The notes: a model not told the origin generated them from the sequence alone. Shown: positions 1-7,334, numbered from the stretch's first letter. The stretch: 28,510 bases of DNA from Lachnospiraceae bacterium UBA3273 (GCA_002362385.1 DEUB01000013.1:1-28510); one strand, 5' to 3'. A program made the numbers and translations.

Positions 1-1
1 C

Positions 2-322
2 GCAGAAGGAAAGACCATACAGAAAATAGCAAAAGAGGTGGGATTCTCCATGTCAACTGTACAGAAGTGTCTGAAGGATCAGAGAGAAGCGGAAAAATCC
101 AAAAATGAAACTCCGGGTCCCGAAATGCCGGGCAATGTTTTACATATCCCCATACCGTCAGGAACAGAACTATATGAAACAGTAAGAGAAGACGGGACAG
201 AAAGAAAGGTCAAATGGACATTAGTAAGGCAGTACCCGTACCATACCATGTTTAAAAACCAGTATGGGAAGAAAAGATGTTTTACCAATGCGGAACTGAT
301 GAACAGAGGATTTTATAAATAA
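2..322 (+). CDS. HTH-domain phage protein, 5' truncated by window edge
   Basis: The reading frame is open to the left edge, and the in-frame residues before the first internal start (GTG at 38) read EGKTIQKIAKEVGFSMSTVQ. This is a resolvase/MerR-like helix-turn-helix pattern (IA..VGFS..TV) that a start at 38 would cut in half. The real start therefore lies outside the window. After the HTH comes a Pro/Lys-rich linker, then a small basic C-terminal part with FKNQYGKKRCFTNAELM. It is probably a small DNA-binding early phage protein. A binding site or function cannot be assigned. The next gene is on the same strand about 65 bp away. Confidence is high that it is coding and low on its exact role. 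Confidence 0.7.
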   Translation, partial: AEGKTIQKIAKEVGFSMSTVQKCLKDQREAEKSKNETPGPEMPGNVLHIPIPSGTELYETVREDGTERKVKWTLVRQYPYHTMFKNQYGKKRCFTNAELMNRGFYK

Positions 323-332
323 AAAAGACTAT

Positions 333-381
333 GAAAGGAGCACGGAACTCCGGCCGGGGCAATGCACGTGCGGTTCCTTTC
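333..381 (+). promoter_or_regulatory. Inverted repeat upstream of helicase-methyltransferase gene
   Basis: GAAAGGA (333-339) can pair with TCCTTTC (375-381), and GCAC (340-343) with GTGC (368-371), leaving a three-base bulge on the 3' side and a GC-rich loop containing CCGGCCGG. The only good Shine-Dalgarno sequence in this gap (AAAGGAG, 335-341) lies inside the stem and is about 45 bases from the ATG at 387. The structure could control translation or be an mRNA element; its function is inferred only. Confidence 0.4.
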
Positions 382-386
382 AGGTT

Positions 387-2888
387 ATGGAATACTTAGC
401 ATTTTTAAAAAGCAAGATCGAACTTGCAAAAGAAAGCGGGTTCAAAATAGAACCTTCACAACTGAATAAAGCATTGAAGCCCCACCAGAGGGATGCGGTG
501 GAATGGGCACTGAAAGGAGGGCGCCGGGCCCTGTTTGAATCCTTCGGACTTGGGAAAACGGTACAGGAAATAGAATTCTGCCATCAGGCAGCAGTCCATG
601 AAGACGGAAGGGCGCTGATCGCGCTTCCCCTGGGAGTAAAACAGGAATTCACACGGGATGCGGTGGAAATCTTAGGCTATGAACAGCCGGAATACTGCCG
701 GAACATGAAAGAAGTAAAGGAATCCGGCAGCAGGATCGTCATAACGAACTATGAACGTGTCCGTGACGGGGATATAGATCCTTCCTACTTCTGCGCTGCA
801 TCCTTGGATGAAGCAAGCGTTTTAAGAAGCTTCGGAAGCAAAACATACCAGACATTTCTTGATAAGTTCAAGGGAGTTCCCTATAAGCTGGTAGCCACGG
901 CAACCCCGTCTCCGAACAGATACAAAGAACTGATCCATTACGCAGGCTACCTTGAAGTCATGGACACGGGACAGGCGCTTACAAGATTCTTCCAGAGGGA
1001 CAGCACAAAAGCGAATAACCTGACCCTGTATCCGAACATGGAGGATGAATTCTGGCTCTGGATAAGCAGCTTTGCGCTGTTTGTCACAAAACCGTCCGAC
1101 CTGGATCCTGAATATTCGGATGAAGGCTACGACCTGCCGCCGCTTGAAATAAGATGGCATGAACTACCGGTCCATTATGGGGATGCACAGGATAAAAACG
1201 GACAGATAAAACTGTTCCAGGATGCTTCCGTCAGTCTTTCGGAGGAATCAAAAATAAAAAGGGACTCTATTGACGCAAGGGTTGAAAAAATGAAAGAGAT
1301 CGTGGAAGAATCCCCGGAAGAGCATTTTATCCTGTGGCATGACTTGGAGGCGGAAAGACACGCCATAAAAAAGGCGCTGCCGGAGACAGTGGATATTTAC
1401 GGCTCCATGGATTATGACATAAGGGAAAAACGTGTCATAGACTTTTCTGACGGAAAGACCAGACTGTTTGCCACAAAGAAATCATTATCCGGATCAGGCT
1501 GCAACTTCCAAAGATACTGCCACAGGGAGATATTCCTGGGGATAGACTGGGAGTTCAATGATTTCATACAGGCGGTGCACAGATGCTACAGATTCCTCCA
1601 GGACCATCCGGTGGTCATTGACATTATTTACATGGAAAATGAAAGACAGATAAAAGAAGGACTGCTTGAGAAATGGAAAAATCATGACCACATGGTAGGG
1701 AAAATGGTGGAAATAGTTAAAAAGTACGGCTTAAACGGACGGAACAAAGAAGAGCGGCTGAAAAGAAAGATGGGAGTGGAAAGAGTGAAAGTAGAAGGAA
1801 AGCACTATACGGCAGTCCATGATGACTGCGTGGAAGAAACCAGACGGATGGCAGACAACAGCATAGATCTGATCCATACATCAATTCCATTTGGGAATCA
1901 TTATGAATACTCTGCCAACTACAATGATTTTGGGCATAACCAGGACACGGAAAAGTTCTTTGAACAGATGGACTTCCTGACGCCGGAGCTTCTGCGCATC
2001 TTGAAGCCGGGAAGGGATATGGCAATCCATGTAAAGGACCGTGTCCTGTTTGGAAATGTGACCGGCACAGGGATGCCCACCATAGAACCATTTCATGCGC
2101 TGTGCATCAGCCACTATATGAAACATGGATTCCTGTACTTCGGCATGATCACGGTTGTGACTGATGTAGTCAGGGAAAACAACCAGACCTACCGCCTGGG
2201 CTGGACGGAACAATGCAAAGACGGATCAAAGATGGGAGTGGGATGCCCTGAATACATCCTTCTGTTCCGCAAACAGCAGACAGACAGGTCAAAAGGATAT
2301 GCGGATACCCCTATAGTAAAAAGCAAGGAAGAATATACAAGGGCCCAGTGGCAGATCGACGCTCATTCTTACTGGCGGAGCAGCGGGGACAGGCTGGTAT
2401 CCAAAGAAGAACTTCTGGAGATCCCCGTTAACAACCTGCAGGCCGTATACCGGGAATACAGCCGGGGGACCGTGTATAACTACAAGGAACACGTGGAACT
2501 CGCAAAACAGCTGGATAAAAACGGCAGGCTTCCGGCAACCTTTATGGTGGTGGCGCCAGGGAGCTGGAACCAGATGGAAGTCTGGGACGATATCAACCGC
2601 ATGAGGACGCTTAACACGAACCAGAGCAGGAGAAGACAGCAGATGCACGTCTGCCCCTTACAGCTGGATATCGCAGAAAGGATCATCCGTAGATATTCAA
2701 AAGAAGGCGAAACAGTGCTGGATCCCTTTGGAGGACTGATGACTGTGCCAATGACGGCGGTAAAAATGGGAAGGAAAGGATACGGGATCGAATTAAATGC
2801 CGATTATTTCCGTGACGGGGTAGGTTATCTGCAGGCAGCAGAACAGGAAAAAGAAGTGCCGACCTTATTTGATTTCATGGAAATGTAA
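387..2888 (+). CDS. SNF2-like DEAD/DEAH helicase fused to DNA methyltransferase
   Basis: This is an 833-aa two-part protein. The N-terminal half is a superfamily 2 helicase/translocase: Walker A ESFGLGKT (about 51-58), a DEAS Walker B box (141-144), motif III TATP (about 171-174) and a divergent motif VI around HRCYR (about 398). The C-terminal half (about 475-833) is an amino-methyltransferase: motif IV is TSIPF (498-502, where TSPPY/F is usual) and the AdoMet-binding motif I, LDPFGG, follows at about 778. The IV-before-I order fits a beta-type N4-cytosine/N6-adenine enzyme. Fused helicase-methyltransferases of this kind are known in clostridial prophages. It probably methylates phage DNA, for protection from restriction or for regulation. 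ATG 387 is the first usable start in frame, but its SD is weak. Confidence 0.85.
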   Translation: MEYLAFLKSKIELAKESGFKIEPSQLNKALKPHQRDAVEWALKGGRRALFESFGLGKTVQEIEFCHQAAVHEDGRALIALPLGVKQEFTRDAVEILGYEQPEYCRNMKEVKESGSRIVITNYERVRDGDIDPSYFCAASLDEASVLRSFGSKTYQTFLDKFKGVPYKLVATATPSPNRYKELIHYAGYLEVMDTGQALTRFFQRDSTKANNLTLYPNMEDEFWLWISSFALFVTKPSDLDPEYSDEGYDLPPLEIRWHELPVHYGDAQDKNGQIKLFQDASVSLSEESKIKRDSIDARVEKMKEIVEESPEEHFILWHDLEAERHAIKKALPETVDIYGSMDYDIREKRVIDFSDGKTRLFATKKSLSGSGCNFQRYCHREIFLGIDWEFNDFIQAVHRCYRFLQDHPVVIDIIYMENERQIKEGLLEKWKNHDHMVGKMVEIVKKYGLNGRNKEERLKRKMGVERVKVEGKHYTAVHDDCVEETRRMADNSIDLIHTSIPFGNHYEYSANYNDFGHNQDTEKFFEQMDFLTPELLRILKPGRDMAIHVKDRVLFGNVTGTGMPTIEPFHALCISHYMKHGFLYFGMITVVTDVVRENNQTYRLGWTEQCKDGSKMGVGCPEYILLFRKQQTDRSKGYADTPIVKSKEEYTRAQWQIDAHSYWRSSGDRLVSKEELLEIPVNNLQAVYREYSRGTVYNYKEHVELAKQLDKNGRLPATFMVVAPGSWNQMEVWDDINRMRTLNTNQSRRRQQMHVCPLQLDIAERIIRRYSKEGETVLDPFGGLMTVPMTAVKMGRKGYGIELNADYFRDGVGYLQAAEQEKEVPTLFDFMEM

Positions 2889-2925
2889 AGAGAACCGGCT
2901 GCCAAGTGTTCTACGGGAAAATCAA

Positions 2926-3039
2926 TTGTTTGAACCTAGACACTGGCAGTACAGACAAGCCGCACTCCTCCCGGAACCGGTGCCCTTTAGGGTTATTATA
3001 CAGCGGGGAAGGGATGGGTGCAAGGAAAGGAAAAGGTAA
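2926..3039 (+). CDS. Possible small ORF between methyltransferase and DUF5131 genes
   Basis: The 155-bp gap contains a frame open from the preceding stop to TAA at 3037, with a TTG at 2926 (37 aa) or a CTG at 2899 (46 aa). The peptide has non-random composition (HWQYRQAALLPEPVPFRVII) and ends five bases before the ATG of the next gene, which would allow translational coupling. There is no ATG/GTG in this frame and only a weak SD (GGGAAA). An imperfect stem, CTGCCA-GTG with CAC-TGGCAG (about 2899-2950), also lies here. It may be a real small protein, a leader or chance. Confidence 0.25.
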   Translation: MFEPRHWQYRQAALLPEPVPFRVIIQRGRDGCKERKR

Positions 3040-3043
3040 AGCA

Positions 3044-3892
3044 ATGAATAAAACAAAAATAGACTGGTGTGACAGCACATGGAATCCGGTTACCGGGTGT
3101 CTCCATGGGTGTGAATACTGCTACGCGAGAGGTATTGCAAAGAGATTTGGCGGTTGGAATTTTACACCGGGTGCAGCAAGGGCAAATGTATCTGATAATA
3201 AGACATATATATGCCCCGGAAAAGATTATTATGGGGAGATTAAAGAAACAAAGTACGGAATTATTGCCGATATAACAGACCCATTCTTAAACGAAAGGGG
3301 GAAATGTGCTTATCCTTTCGGGTTTGCGCCGACATTCCACCGCTATCGTCTGAGCGATTACATAAGTAAGGAGGGCAGAAATATCTTTGTCTGCTCTATG
3401 GCTGATCTGTTCGGAGATTGGGTACCAGATGAATGGATCGAGGCGGTATTTGATGCCTGCAAGAAATCCCCACAGCATAATTATCTGTTTCTGACAAAGA
3501 ATCCAAAACGATATGAAAAAATTCTTGACAGATATATGCCGCCGAATATGTGGTTTGGTTGGTCACAGACTGGCCCGATGGGGAATAAATGCGATTTTTC
3601 GACACATCATGCAATTAAAGCTTTTATTAGTATCGAACCATTATTGGAGTCGTTCAAAGAATTTCATATTAAAGGGATTGATTGGGTAATTATCGGGGCG
3701 GAAACTGGACGCAGAAAAAATAAGGTTGTGCCGGAAAGAAAATGGATTGAGGATATTGTAAATGAATGCAGAAAATCAGATATTCCGGTTTTCATGAAAT
3801 CCAGTCTTGCGGATATATGGGGCGGACCACTGATACAGGAATTTCCAAAGGGATTAGTAGGGGGTAATGAAAATGTTAACTTTGCCAATTAA
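3044..3892 (+). CDS. DUF5131 (phage Gp37/Gp68-like) family protein
   Basis: A 282-aa protein starting at ATG 3044 after a purine-rich SD (GGAAAGGAAAAGG). The N-terminus, KTKIDWCDSTWNPVTGC followed by HGCEYCYAR, is the signature of the DUF5131 family. It has the closely spaced cysteines (C..GC..CEYCYA) of a radical-SAM-like CxxxCxxC metal site. The frame is also open upstream to 2906, but that extension lacks family similarity and an SD. Members are frequent in phages and mobile elements, and their reaction is not established. A role in nucleic-acid or nucleotide chemistry is only inferred from the fold. The 3' end overlaps the ASCH gene by 26 bp, suggesting coupled translation. Confidence 0.85.
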   Translation: MNKTKIDWCDSTWNPVTGCLHGCEYCYARGIAKRFGGWNFTPGAARANVSDNKTYICPGKDYYGEIKETKYGIIADITDPFLNERGKCAYPFGFAPTFHRYRLSDYISKEGRNIFVCSMADLFGDWVPDEWIEAVFDACKKSPQHNYLFLTKNPKRYEKILDRYMPPNMWFGWSQTGPMGNKCDFSTHHAIKAFISIEPLLESFKEFHIKGIDWVIIGAETGRRKNKVVPERKWIEDIVNECRKSDIPVFMKSSLADIWGGPLIQEFPKGLVGGNENVNFAN

Positions 3893-4268
3893 GAAGAAAT
3901 GGTTCGACATGATTCTGTCGGGCAAAAAGAAAGAGGAATACCGGGAGATCAAGCCGTATTACATAACAAGGTTTGTTAAGTGGCTTGGCTTTCCCAAAAC
4001 AGAAGAAAAGACTGTTTTGGAGCTTATGAGAGAAAAAGAATCAATAAAACCAAGAGAGATTGCGTTTCGCAATGGATATTCTGCGGACAGCCCATCATTT
4101 ATTGCCAAGTGCACTATAAAAATAGGCATGGGAAGGGAAGAATGAGGAGCAGAAAAAGGGACGGTGTATTTTATCCTGGCGATACATGAAATTTTAGATA
4201 TGGCAGCAGGAAAGGAGAAAATAGATGGAAAAAACAAAGAGACACAGATTTTCGGCAAGGGAGCGTAA
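3867..4268 (+). pseudogene. ASCH-domain protein gene interrupted by in-frame TGA
   Basis: The frame from ATG 3867 gives 92 aa with a typical ASCH N-terminus (MLTLPIKKKWFDMILSGKKKEEYREI) and stops at TGA 4143-4145 right after KIGMGREE. Reading through the TGA, the same frame continues GAEKGTVYFILAIHEILD, which is the expected last strand of the ASCH fold. Family members usually have EWGA.xG at this point, so the TGA stands exactly where a Trp (TGG) is expected. The frame closes at TAA 4266. ASCH domains resemble PUA and are thought to bind RNA or modified nucleic acids. A G-to-A nonsense change is the simplest reading; low-level readthrough or a sequencing error remain possible. TGA is a normal stop for other genes here (8632, 21170), so code reassignment is unlikely. 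Confidence 0.75.
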
Positions 4269-4599
4269 ACAGGTATTCGATATGTTTGAAGGACACTGTG
4301 CTTATTGTGGCTGTGAGGTTACATTTAGAGGAATGCAGATGGACCATAAAGTGCCGCTTCATATAGGTGGGGAAGATAATATTGAAAATCTATTCCCCGC
4401 CTGTCGGAGCTGCAATCATTATAAACATTCTTTGGGCATAGAAGAATTTCGAAAATACCTTGCCGGAATAAATCAAAGGCTTATGAGAGACAGTATTCCT
4501 TTCAAGGTAGCTGTAAGATTCGGAATTGTAAAGCATATGGGAGATAAAGTGATTTTCTATTTTGAACGGTGCGAAAAGCCGGAGGCATTGGAGGGGTAA
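4225..4599 (+). CDS. HNH endonuclease
   Basis: A 124-aa protein with a complete HNH fold: a first zinc pair CAYC, the H-N-H core MDHKVPLHIGGEDNIENL and a second zinc pair CRSC followed by NHYK. The N-terminus is basic (KTKRHRFSARERKQV). The SD AGGAGAAA precedes the ATG at 4225. It starts inside the readthrough frame of the broken ASCH gene, so the two were probably translated together. It lies in the early region, far from the packaging-associated HNH at 7786, so it is more likely a free-standing nuclease (homing-like or recombination-related) than a packaging cofactor. The metal-dependent DNA nicking role is inferred from the family. Confidence 0.85.
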   Translation: MEKTKRHRFSARERKQVFDMFEGHCAYCGCEVTFRGMQMDHKVPLHIGGEDNIENLFPACRSCNHYKHSLGIEEFRKYLAGINQRLMRDSIPFKVAVRFGIVKHMGDKVIFYFERCEKPEALEG

Positions 4600-4602
4600 G
4601 AC

Positions 4603-4764
4603 ATGGACTTGAAAAAATGTAAAACCTGCAGCAACAGGAAAGGCCCAGGAGCTTATGCGAGCTGTATGAACTGTATAAATGACAGCAATTACAAACCTGA
4701 AAACGAGGATGGAAATAAGCAAAGGGCATGGAAGGATAATAGCGAGACAATGAAGGAGGAATAG
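4603..4764 (+). CDS. Small CxxC zinc-ribbon-like protein
   Basis: A 53-aa frame with ATG at 4603 and a strong SD (GGAGGGGT, about 4590) directly after the HNH stop. It begins MDLKKCKTCSNRKG and has a second pair at SCMNC, giving a CxxC-x12-CxxC pattern expected of a zinc knuckle; the tail is acidic and polar. The following gene starts three bases after its stop, with an SD (AAGGAGG) lying within its last codons. The spacing, SD and paired cysteines support a real gene. The function is unknown; small zinc proteins like this are common in the early operons of clostridial phages. Confidence 0.65.
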   Translation: MDLKKCKTCSNRKGPGAYASCMNCINDSNYKPENEDGNKQRAWKDNSETMKEE

Positions 4765-4767
4765 ACC

Positions 4768-5319
4768 ATGAAGAGATTAACGACAAACAAAGATGTATCT
4801 GAAATGAGTATGGCCGAACTGGCACATAATTCATGCTATGCAAAGGAACACGAGGCGAGATACAGGGATTATGGAATGGATATAGATGCAAGGGAACTGA
4901 CAATAAAGCTGCTTGATAAATTTGCAAAAATTCCGAATGAATTTACCTGTGATGAAGATTTCGATGAATTTATTACGGGAGTTGCGCAGTATGGAATATA
5001 TGACATTCTTGGATTTATCGCAATATTTTATCGAAATTTATGGGCTATGGCTGATTTGAGAGAACGGCTGAAAGAATATGAGAATCTGGAACTTACACCT
5101 GATCAACTTAAAGAGATTAGTAAGCAGTATACCGAAAAATGCAGTCAGATAAAGGAAATAGTAAAGCGTCTGGAAAAAGAAGCGGAGGAGGCAAGAGCAG
5201 GTGGGCATCCAGAGATATCAGGGGCATATCGAATAGCAATATGGACCATAAAAGACATTACAGGGATTGGAGGGTTGAGCGATGAGCAGAGATATATTAT
5301 TTCGTGGGAAAAGGACTGA
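4768..5319 (+). CDS. Conserved phage protein of unknown function
   Basis: A 183-aa soluble protein starting MKRLTTNKDVSEMSMAEL, a beginning I recognise as recurrent in Lachnospiraceae prophage early regions. The middle has an acidic DEDFDEFI stretch, then FIAIFYRNLWAMADLRERLKEYE. A long charged helix follows (about 110-150, KQYTEKCSQIKEIVKRLEKEAEEA) that could form a coiled coil. AAGGAGG sits seven bases before the ATG. The last 38 bp overlap the yopX-like gene in another frame. No catalytic motif is visible and I cannot assign a function. Confidence 0.75.
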   Translation: MKRLTTNKDVSEMSMAELAHNSCYAKEHEARYRDYGMDIDARELTIKLLDKFAKIPNEFTCDEDFDEFITGVAQYGIYDILGFIAIFYRNLWAMADLRERLKEYENLELTPDQLKEISKQYTEKCSQIKEIVKRLEKEAEEARAGGHPEISGAYRIAIWTIKDITGIGGLSDEQRYIISWEKD

Positions 5320-5704
5320 CAATGGAGAGTGGGTTGAAGGATATTTTGTAAAAGGAGAATGGTATTTCGACAAAAAAGAAATATATGCTCTTTTGCCATT
5401 AGACTTATGTTTCTTTCCTCGGTGTGAGATAAGTGAGTGGGTTGAGGTAGATTCCAAAACTGTCTGCCAGTATGCCGGTATACGGACTCACAAGAACGGC
5501 AGGAAGATTTTTGAAGGGGACATAATAAAAGTTAATGATTTCTGGACGGGAGTTGTTGTTTGGGAATTTAATGATACCAGCTTCGAAGTTGAACCAATCG
5601 ATGAAATGGAAGTGATGGAATGTTTAGGTGTCGTGGTAAATGGAAATAAAGTTCAGGTTATCGGCAACATTTTCGACAATCCCGAATTATTGGAAGGAGA
5701 ATAG
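5282..5704 (+). CDS. YopX family protein
   Basis: A 140-aa protein with the YopX-family hallmarks: an N-terminal ILFRGKRTDNGEWVEGYFVK, a central QYAGIRTHKNGRKIFEGDII, and a C-terminal VIGNIFDNPELL. YopX proteins (named from Bacillus phage SPbeta) are small beta-rich proteins of unknown function found in many Firmicutes prophages. The length matches the family. The start overlaps the end of the preceding gene by 38 bp, and its SD (GGAGGGTTGAGCG) lies in that gene. The next gene follows after three bases, so it is part of one polycistronic early operon. Confidence 0.9.
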   Translation: MSRDILFRGKRTDNGEWVEGYFVKGEWYFDKKEIYALLPLDLCFFPRCEISEWVEVDSKTVCQYAGIRTHKNGRKIFEGDIIKVNDFWTGVVVWEFNDTSFEVEPIDEMEVMECLGVVVNGNKVQVIGNIFDNPELLEGE

Positions 5705-5707
5705 AGA

Positions 5708-6061
5708 ATGACGGAGAACGAAGCTATTGAAGCATTAAGATTGAGCGGAGGATTAGAAATAAGTGGAAGGCCAAGAAGATGTGCAGAGTTTTTCGAAGGA
5801 TTGGACATTGCCATTAAAGCCCTTGAAGAAATCCAACAGTACCGGGCAATCGGAACAGTCGATGAATGCCAGGCGGCAATGGAAAAGCAAAAACCGCAGC
5901 CACCCGATATCTGGGGCGACGGCTACGACAAAGAGGGCAATATAATTTACGATATGTACGATTGCCCTGGATGCGGTCAAAGCTATGAGATAGATGACAA
6001 ATACGAGCATTGCCCTGAATGTGGTCAGGCGATCAACTGGAGTGGTTTTGAAAACCTATAA
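5708..6061 (+). CDS. Phage zinc-ribbon protein
   Basis: A 117-aa protein. The N-terminal half is helical (EAIEALRL, then a DIAIKALEEIQQYRAIG helix), followed by a Pro-rich linker (KQKPQPPDIWGDGYD). The C-terminal zinc ribbon has CPGCG and CPECG pairs, spaced as in a rubredoxin-like knuckle. AAGGAGAATAGAG precedes the ATG. Proteins with this helix-plus-ribbon layout are common accessory proteins in clostridial phages. Their partner is not known. It is placed at the end of the YopX group and is separated by 75 bp from the XRE regulator. Confidence 0.75.
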   Translation: MTENEAIEALRLSGGLEISGRPRRCAEFFEGLDIAIKALEEIQQYRAIGTVDECQAAMEKQKPQPPDIWGDGYDKEGNIIYDMYDCPGCGQSYEIDDKYEHCPECGQAINWSGFENL

Positions 6062-6136
6062 GGAATAAATCCCTTGCATACTTGCAACAGCCTTAATACC
6101 ATTATCTGTACCCCAAAAAGAAAGGAGGTGTGGATA

Positions 6137-6466
6137 ATGGCAAACATAAATTTGCGCCGTATAGGCAGAAGGCTGAAAAAGGCAAGGGAAGCAAAGCATC
6201 TGACACAGGAAGAGTTTGCAGAGCTTTTGGGTCTGTCAGTAGGATATATTGGCATGATCGAATGCGGTAGAAGGATACCAAGTCTTCCAACATTCATGGA
6301 AATGATCAGCGTACTGGAAGTAACAGCTGATAAAATCCTGTGTGATGCAGTGGACTATGTCAGCAGTTCCCGGCTTGCAGAGTATGACAGCGACATCAAA
6401 AACCTGCCAAAAGCAGAGCGGGAAAAGTTTTTCAAAATGCTTGATGTGTATTTTGGAAGGGACTAA
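6137..6466 (+). CDS. XRE-family helix-turn-helix regulator
   Basis: A 109-aa protein with a full Cro/CI-type HTH at about 7-62 (IGRRLKKAREAKHLTQEEFA, then LLGLSVGYIGMIECGRRIPS), followed by a short helical C-terminal part ending in KAEREKFFKMLDVYFGRD. The frame is open upstream to 6074, but ATG 6137 is the start because AAAGGAGGTG lies at 6121-6130, at ideal spacing. The small size and lack of a peptidase or oligomerization domain suggest a simple operator-binding repressor or activator. As it sits in the early operon rather than next to an integrase, it is probably a secondary regulator and not the main CI repressor. Confidence 0.9.
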   Translation: MANINLRRIGRRLKKAREAKHLTQEEFAELLGLSVGYIGMIECGRRIPSLPTFMEMISVLEVTADKILCDAVDYVSSSRLAEYDSDIKNLPKAEREKFFKMLDVYFGRD

Positions 6467-6483
6467 GTAAGTGGAGGGGATAA

Positions 6484-6573
6484 ATGGAAAAAGCGGCCAG
6501 CCAAAGCGCTGTGCCGCGATCCCCTTTACACAAGTATTATGATACGGTAACCGGATGGAGAAGTAAAGGCTAA
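6484..6573 (+). CDS. Possible 29-aa small protein
   Basis: ATG 6484 is preceded by a good SD (GGAGGGG, 6473-6479, four bases upstream). The frame codes 29 aa (MEKAASQSAVPRSPLHKYYD... ending GWRSKG), basic and Pro/Ser-rich, and stops at 6573, about 46 bp before the late activator. The SD and placement in a tight operon argue for translation. There is no recognisable family. It may be a leader peptide for the next gene. Confidence 0.4.
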   Translation: MEKAASQSAVPRSPLHKYYDTVTGWRSKG

Positions 6574-6619
6574 TCGGTCGACATTATTCGACAGAGGGAA
6601 GTGAAAAGGAGCGGATGGA

Positions 6620-7033
6620 ATGGAAAGGCAAAAAAATGAAGAAAAGAAAGAATATCTCAAAGGTTACGAAAGAGCAGTCAGGCAGTTAAATCGTATCCAA
6701 ATTGAGATACAAGAAATTAGATTAAATAAAATATGTCCATCTATCAAAACTGACGGAATGCCTCATTCCAAAGCAGTGGGCGATTTATCAGGATATGCTG
6801 CGCTTTTGGAAGGAGAAGAGAAAAAATATAAAGAAGCACTTTATGATAAAGCTGAAAAAATAAAGGAGATATTGAACAGAATTGAAAAGATGGAAAATGA
6901 AGATGAAAAAGATCTCCTTTTGTATAGATACATAAATCTTATGAAATGGGAAGAAATAGGAGAAATGATGAAATACAGTAGACAGCAATTACATAGGATC
7001 CATTCTAAAGCTCTAATGAATTTTAAAATATAA
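6620..7033 (+). CDS. ArpU/RinA-like late-gene transcriptional activator
   Basis: A 137-aa charged, helical protein. The N-terminal half is coiled-coil-like (EYLKGYERAVRQLNRIQIEI). The C-terminus carries a sigma-70 region-4-like HTH (LLLYRYINLMKWEEIGEMMK followed by YSRQQLHRIHSKAL). This domain order and size match the ArpU/RinA/LtrC family of phage late activators, which switch on packaging and lysis genes in Gram-positive phages and are usually encoded just before terS. The SD AAAGGAG (6605-6611) is eight bases from ATG 6620. The likely target is the promoter region at 7658-7689, about 600 bp downstream; this is inferred. Confidence 0.8.
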   Translation: MERQKNEEKKEYLKGYERAVRQLNRIQIEIQEIRLNKICPSIKTDGMPHSKAVGDLSGYAALLEGEEKKYKEALYDKAEKIKEILNRIEKMENEDEKDLLLYRYINLMKWEEIGEMMKYSRQQLHRIHSKALMNFKI

Positions 7034-7057
7034 GAGGCTGTTCTTAAAACAACACAA

Positions 7058-7086
7058 TTGACCAAACACCAAAAATAATGTACAAT
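7058..7086 (+). promoter_or_regulatory. Promoter for the 67-aa regulator
   Basis: TTGACC (7058-7063) and TACAAT (7081-7086) are separated by exactly 17 bp, close to the sigma-A consensus. The expected start is about 7093, just before the SD AGGAGGTG and the ATG at 7107. This makes the regulator an independent transcription unit within the phage operon. Confidence 0.7.
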
Positions 7087-7106
7087 GTTTATGAGGAGGT
7101 GTTTAT

Positions 7107-7310
7107 ATGCTGGTATATAAATTTGATGTATTAAAAGCTTTAATTGAGAGCGGATATAGTACACATAGATTAAGAAAAGAAAAATTGCTGGGAGAAAATA
7201 ATATACAATATCTTAGGGAAAACAAAATAGTGGGAATGAAAGCACTTAATAGTATATGCAAATTATTGGATATGCAGCCGGGAGATATTATTAAATATAT
7301 AGAAGAATAA
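7107..7310 (+). CDS. Small Cro/YozG-like HTH regulator
   Basis: A 67-aa protein covering just one XRE-type HTH: KFDVLKALIESGYSTHRLRK, then a turn and recognition region (NNIQYLRENKIVGMKALNSI), then a final helix LLDMQPGDIIKYIEE. The D-MQPGD-I-Y ending is typical of single-domain Cro/C1-type regulators of Firmicutes mobile elements. It has its own promoter (7058-7086) and SD (AGGAGGTG). The 16-bp palindromes at 7311 and 7343 begin directly after its stop codon, so it is the best candidate to bind them and control the promoter at 7335-7363. The gene is AT-rich compared with its neighbours, which suggests a separately acquired cassette. Confidence 0.85.
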   Translation: MLVYKFDVLKALIESGYSTHRLRKEKLLGENNIQYLRENKIVGMKALNSICKLLDMQPGDIIKYIEE

Positions 7311-7326
7311 ACATTAAAATTAATGT
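7311..7326 (+). promoter_or_regulatory. Operator O1, 16-bp palindrome
   Basis: ACATTAAAATTAATGT is a perfect dyad (ACATTAA, AA, TTAATGT). It starts one base after the stop of the 67-aa regulator and is repeated at 7343. The two copies are 32 bp apart start to start, about three helical turns, so they face the same side of the DNA, as expected for cooperative repressor binding. Confidence 0.7.
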
Positions 7327-7334
7327 ATAAAATA

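Noticed and set aside
1717..2213. Minus-strand frames of 110-124 aa inside the methyltransferase gene
   Set aside because: They are antisense to conserved motifs and have no SD or family pattern.
2906..3043. N-terminal extension of the DUF5131 protein from GTG 2906
   Set aside because: The added 46 residues show no family similarity, there is no SD at 2906, and ATG 3044 with GGAAAGGAAAAGG gives the standard family start.
4143..4145. TGA as a reassigned Trp or selenocysteine codon
   Set aside because: Other phage genes here end normally in TGA (8632, 21170), and no selenocysteine-type hairpin follows; a nonsense change is simpler.
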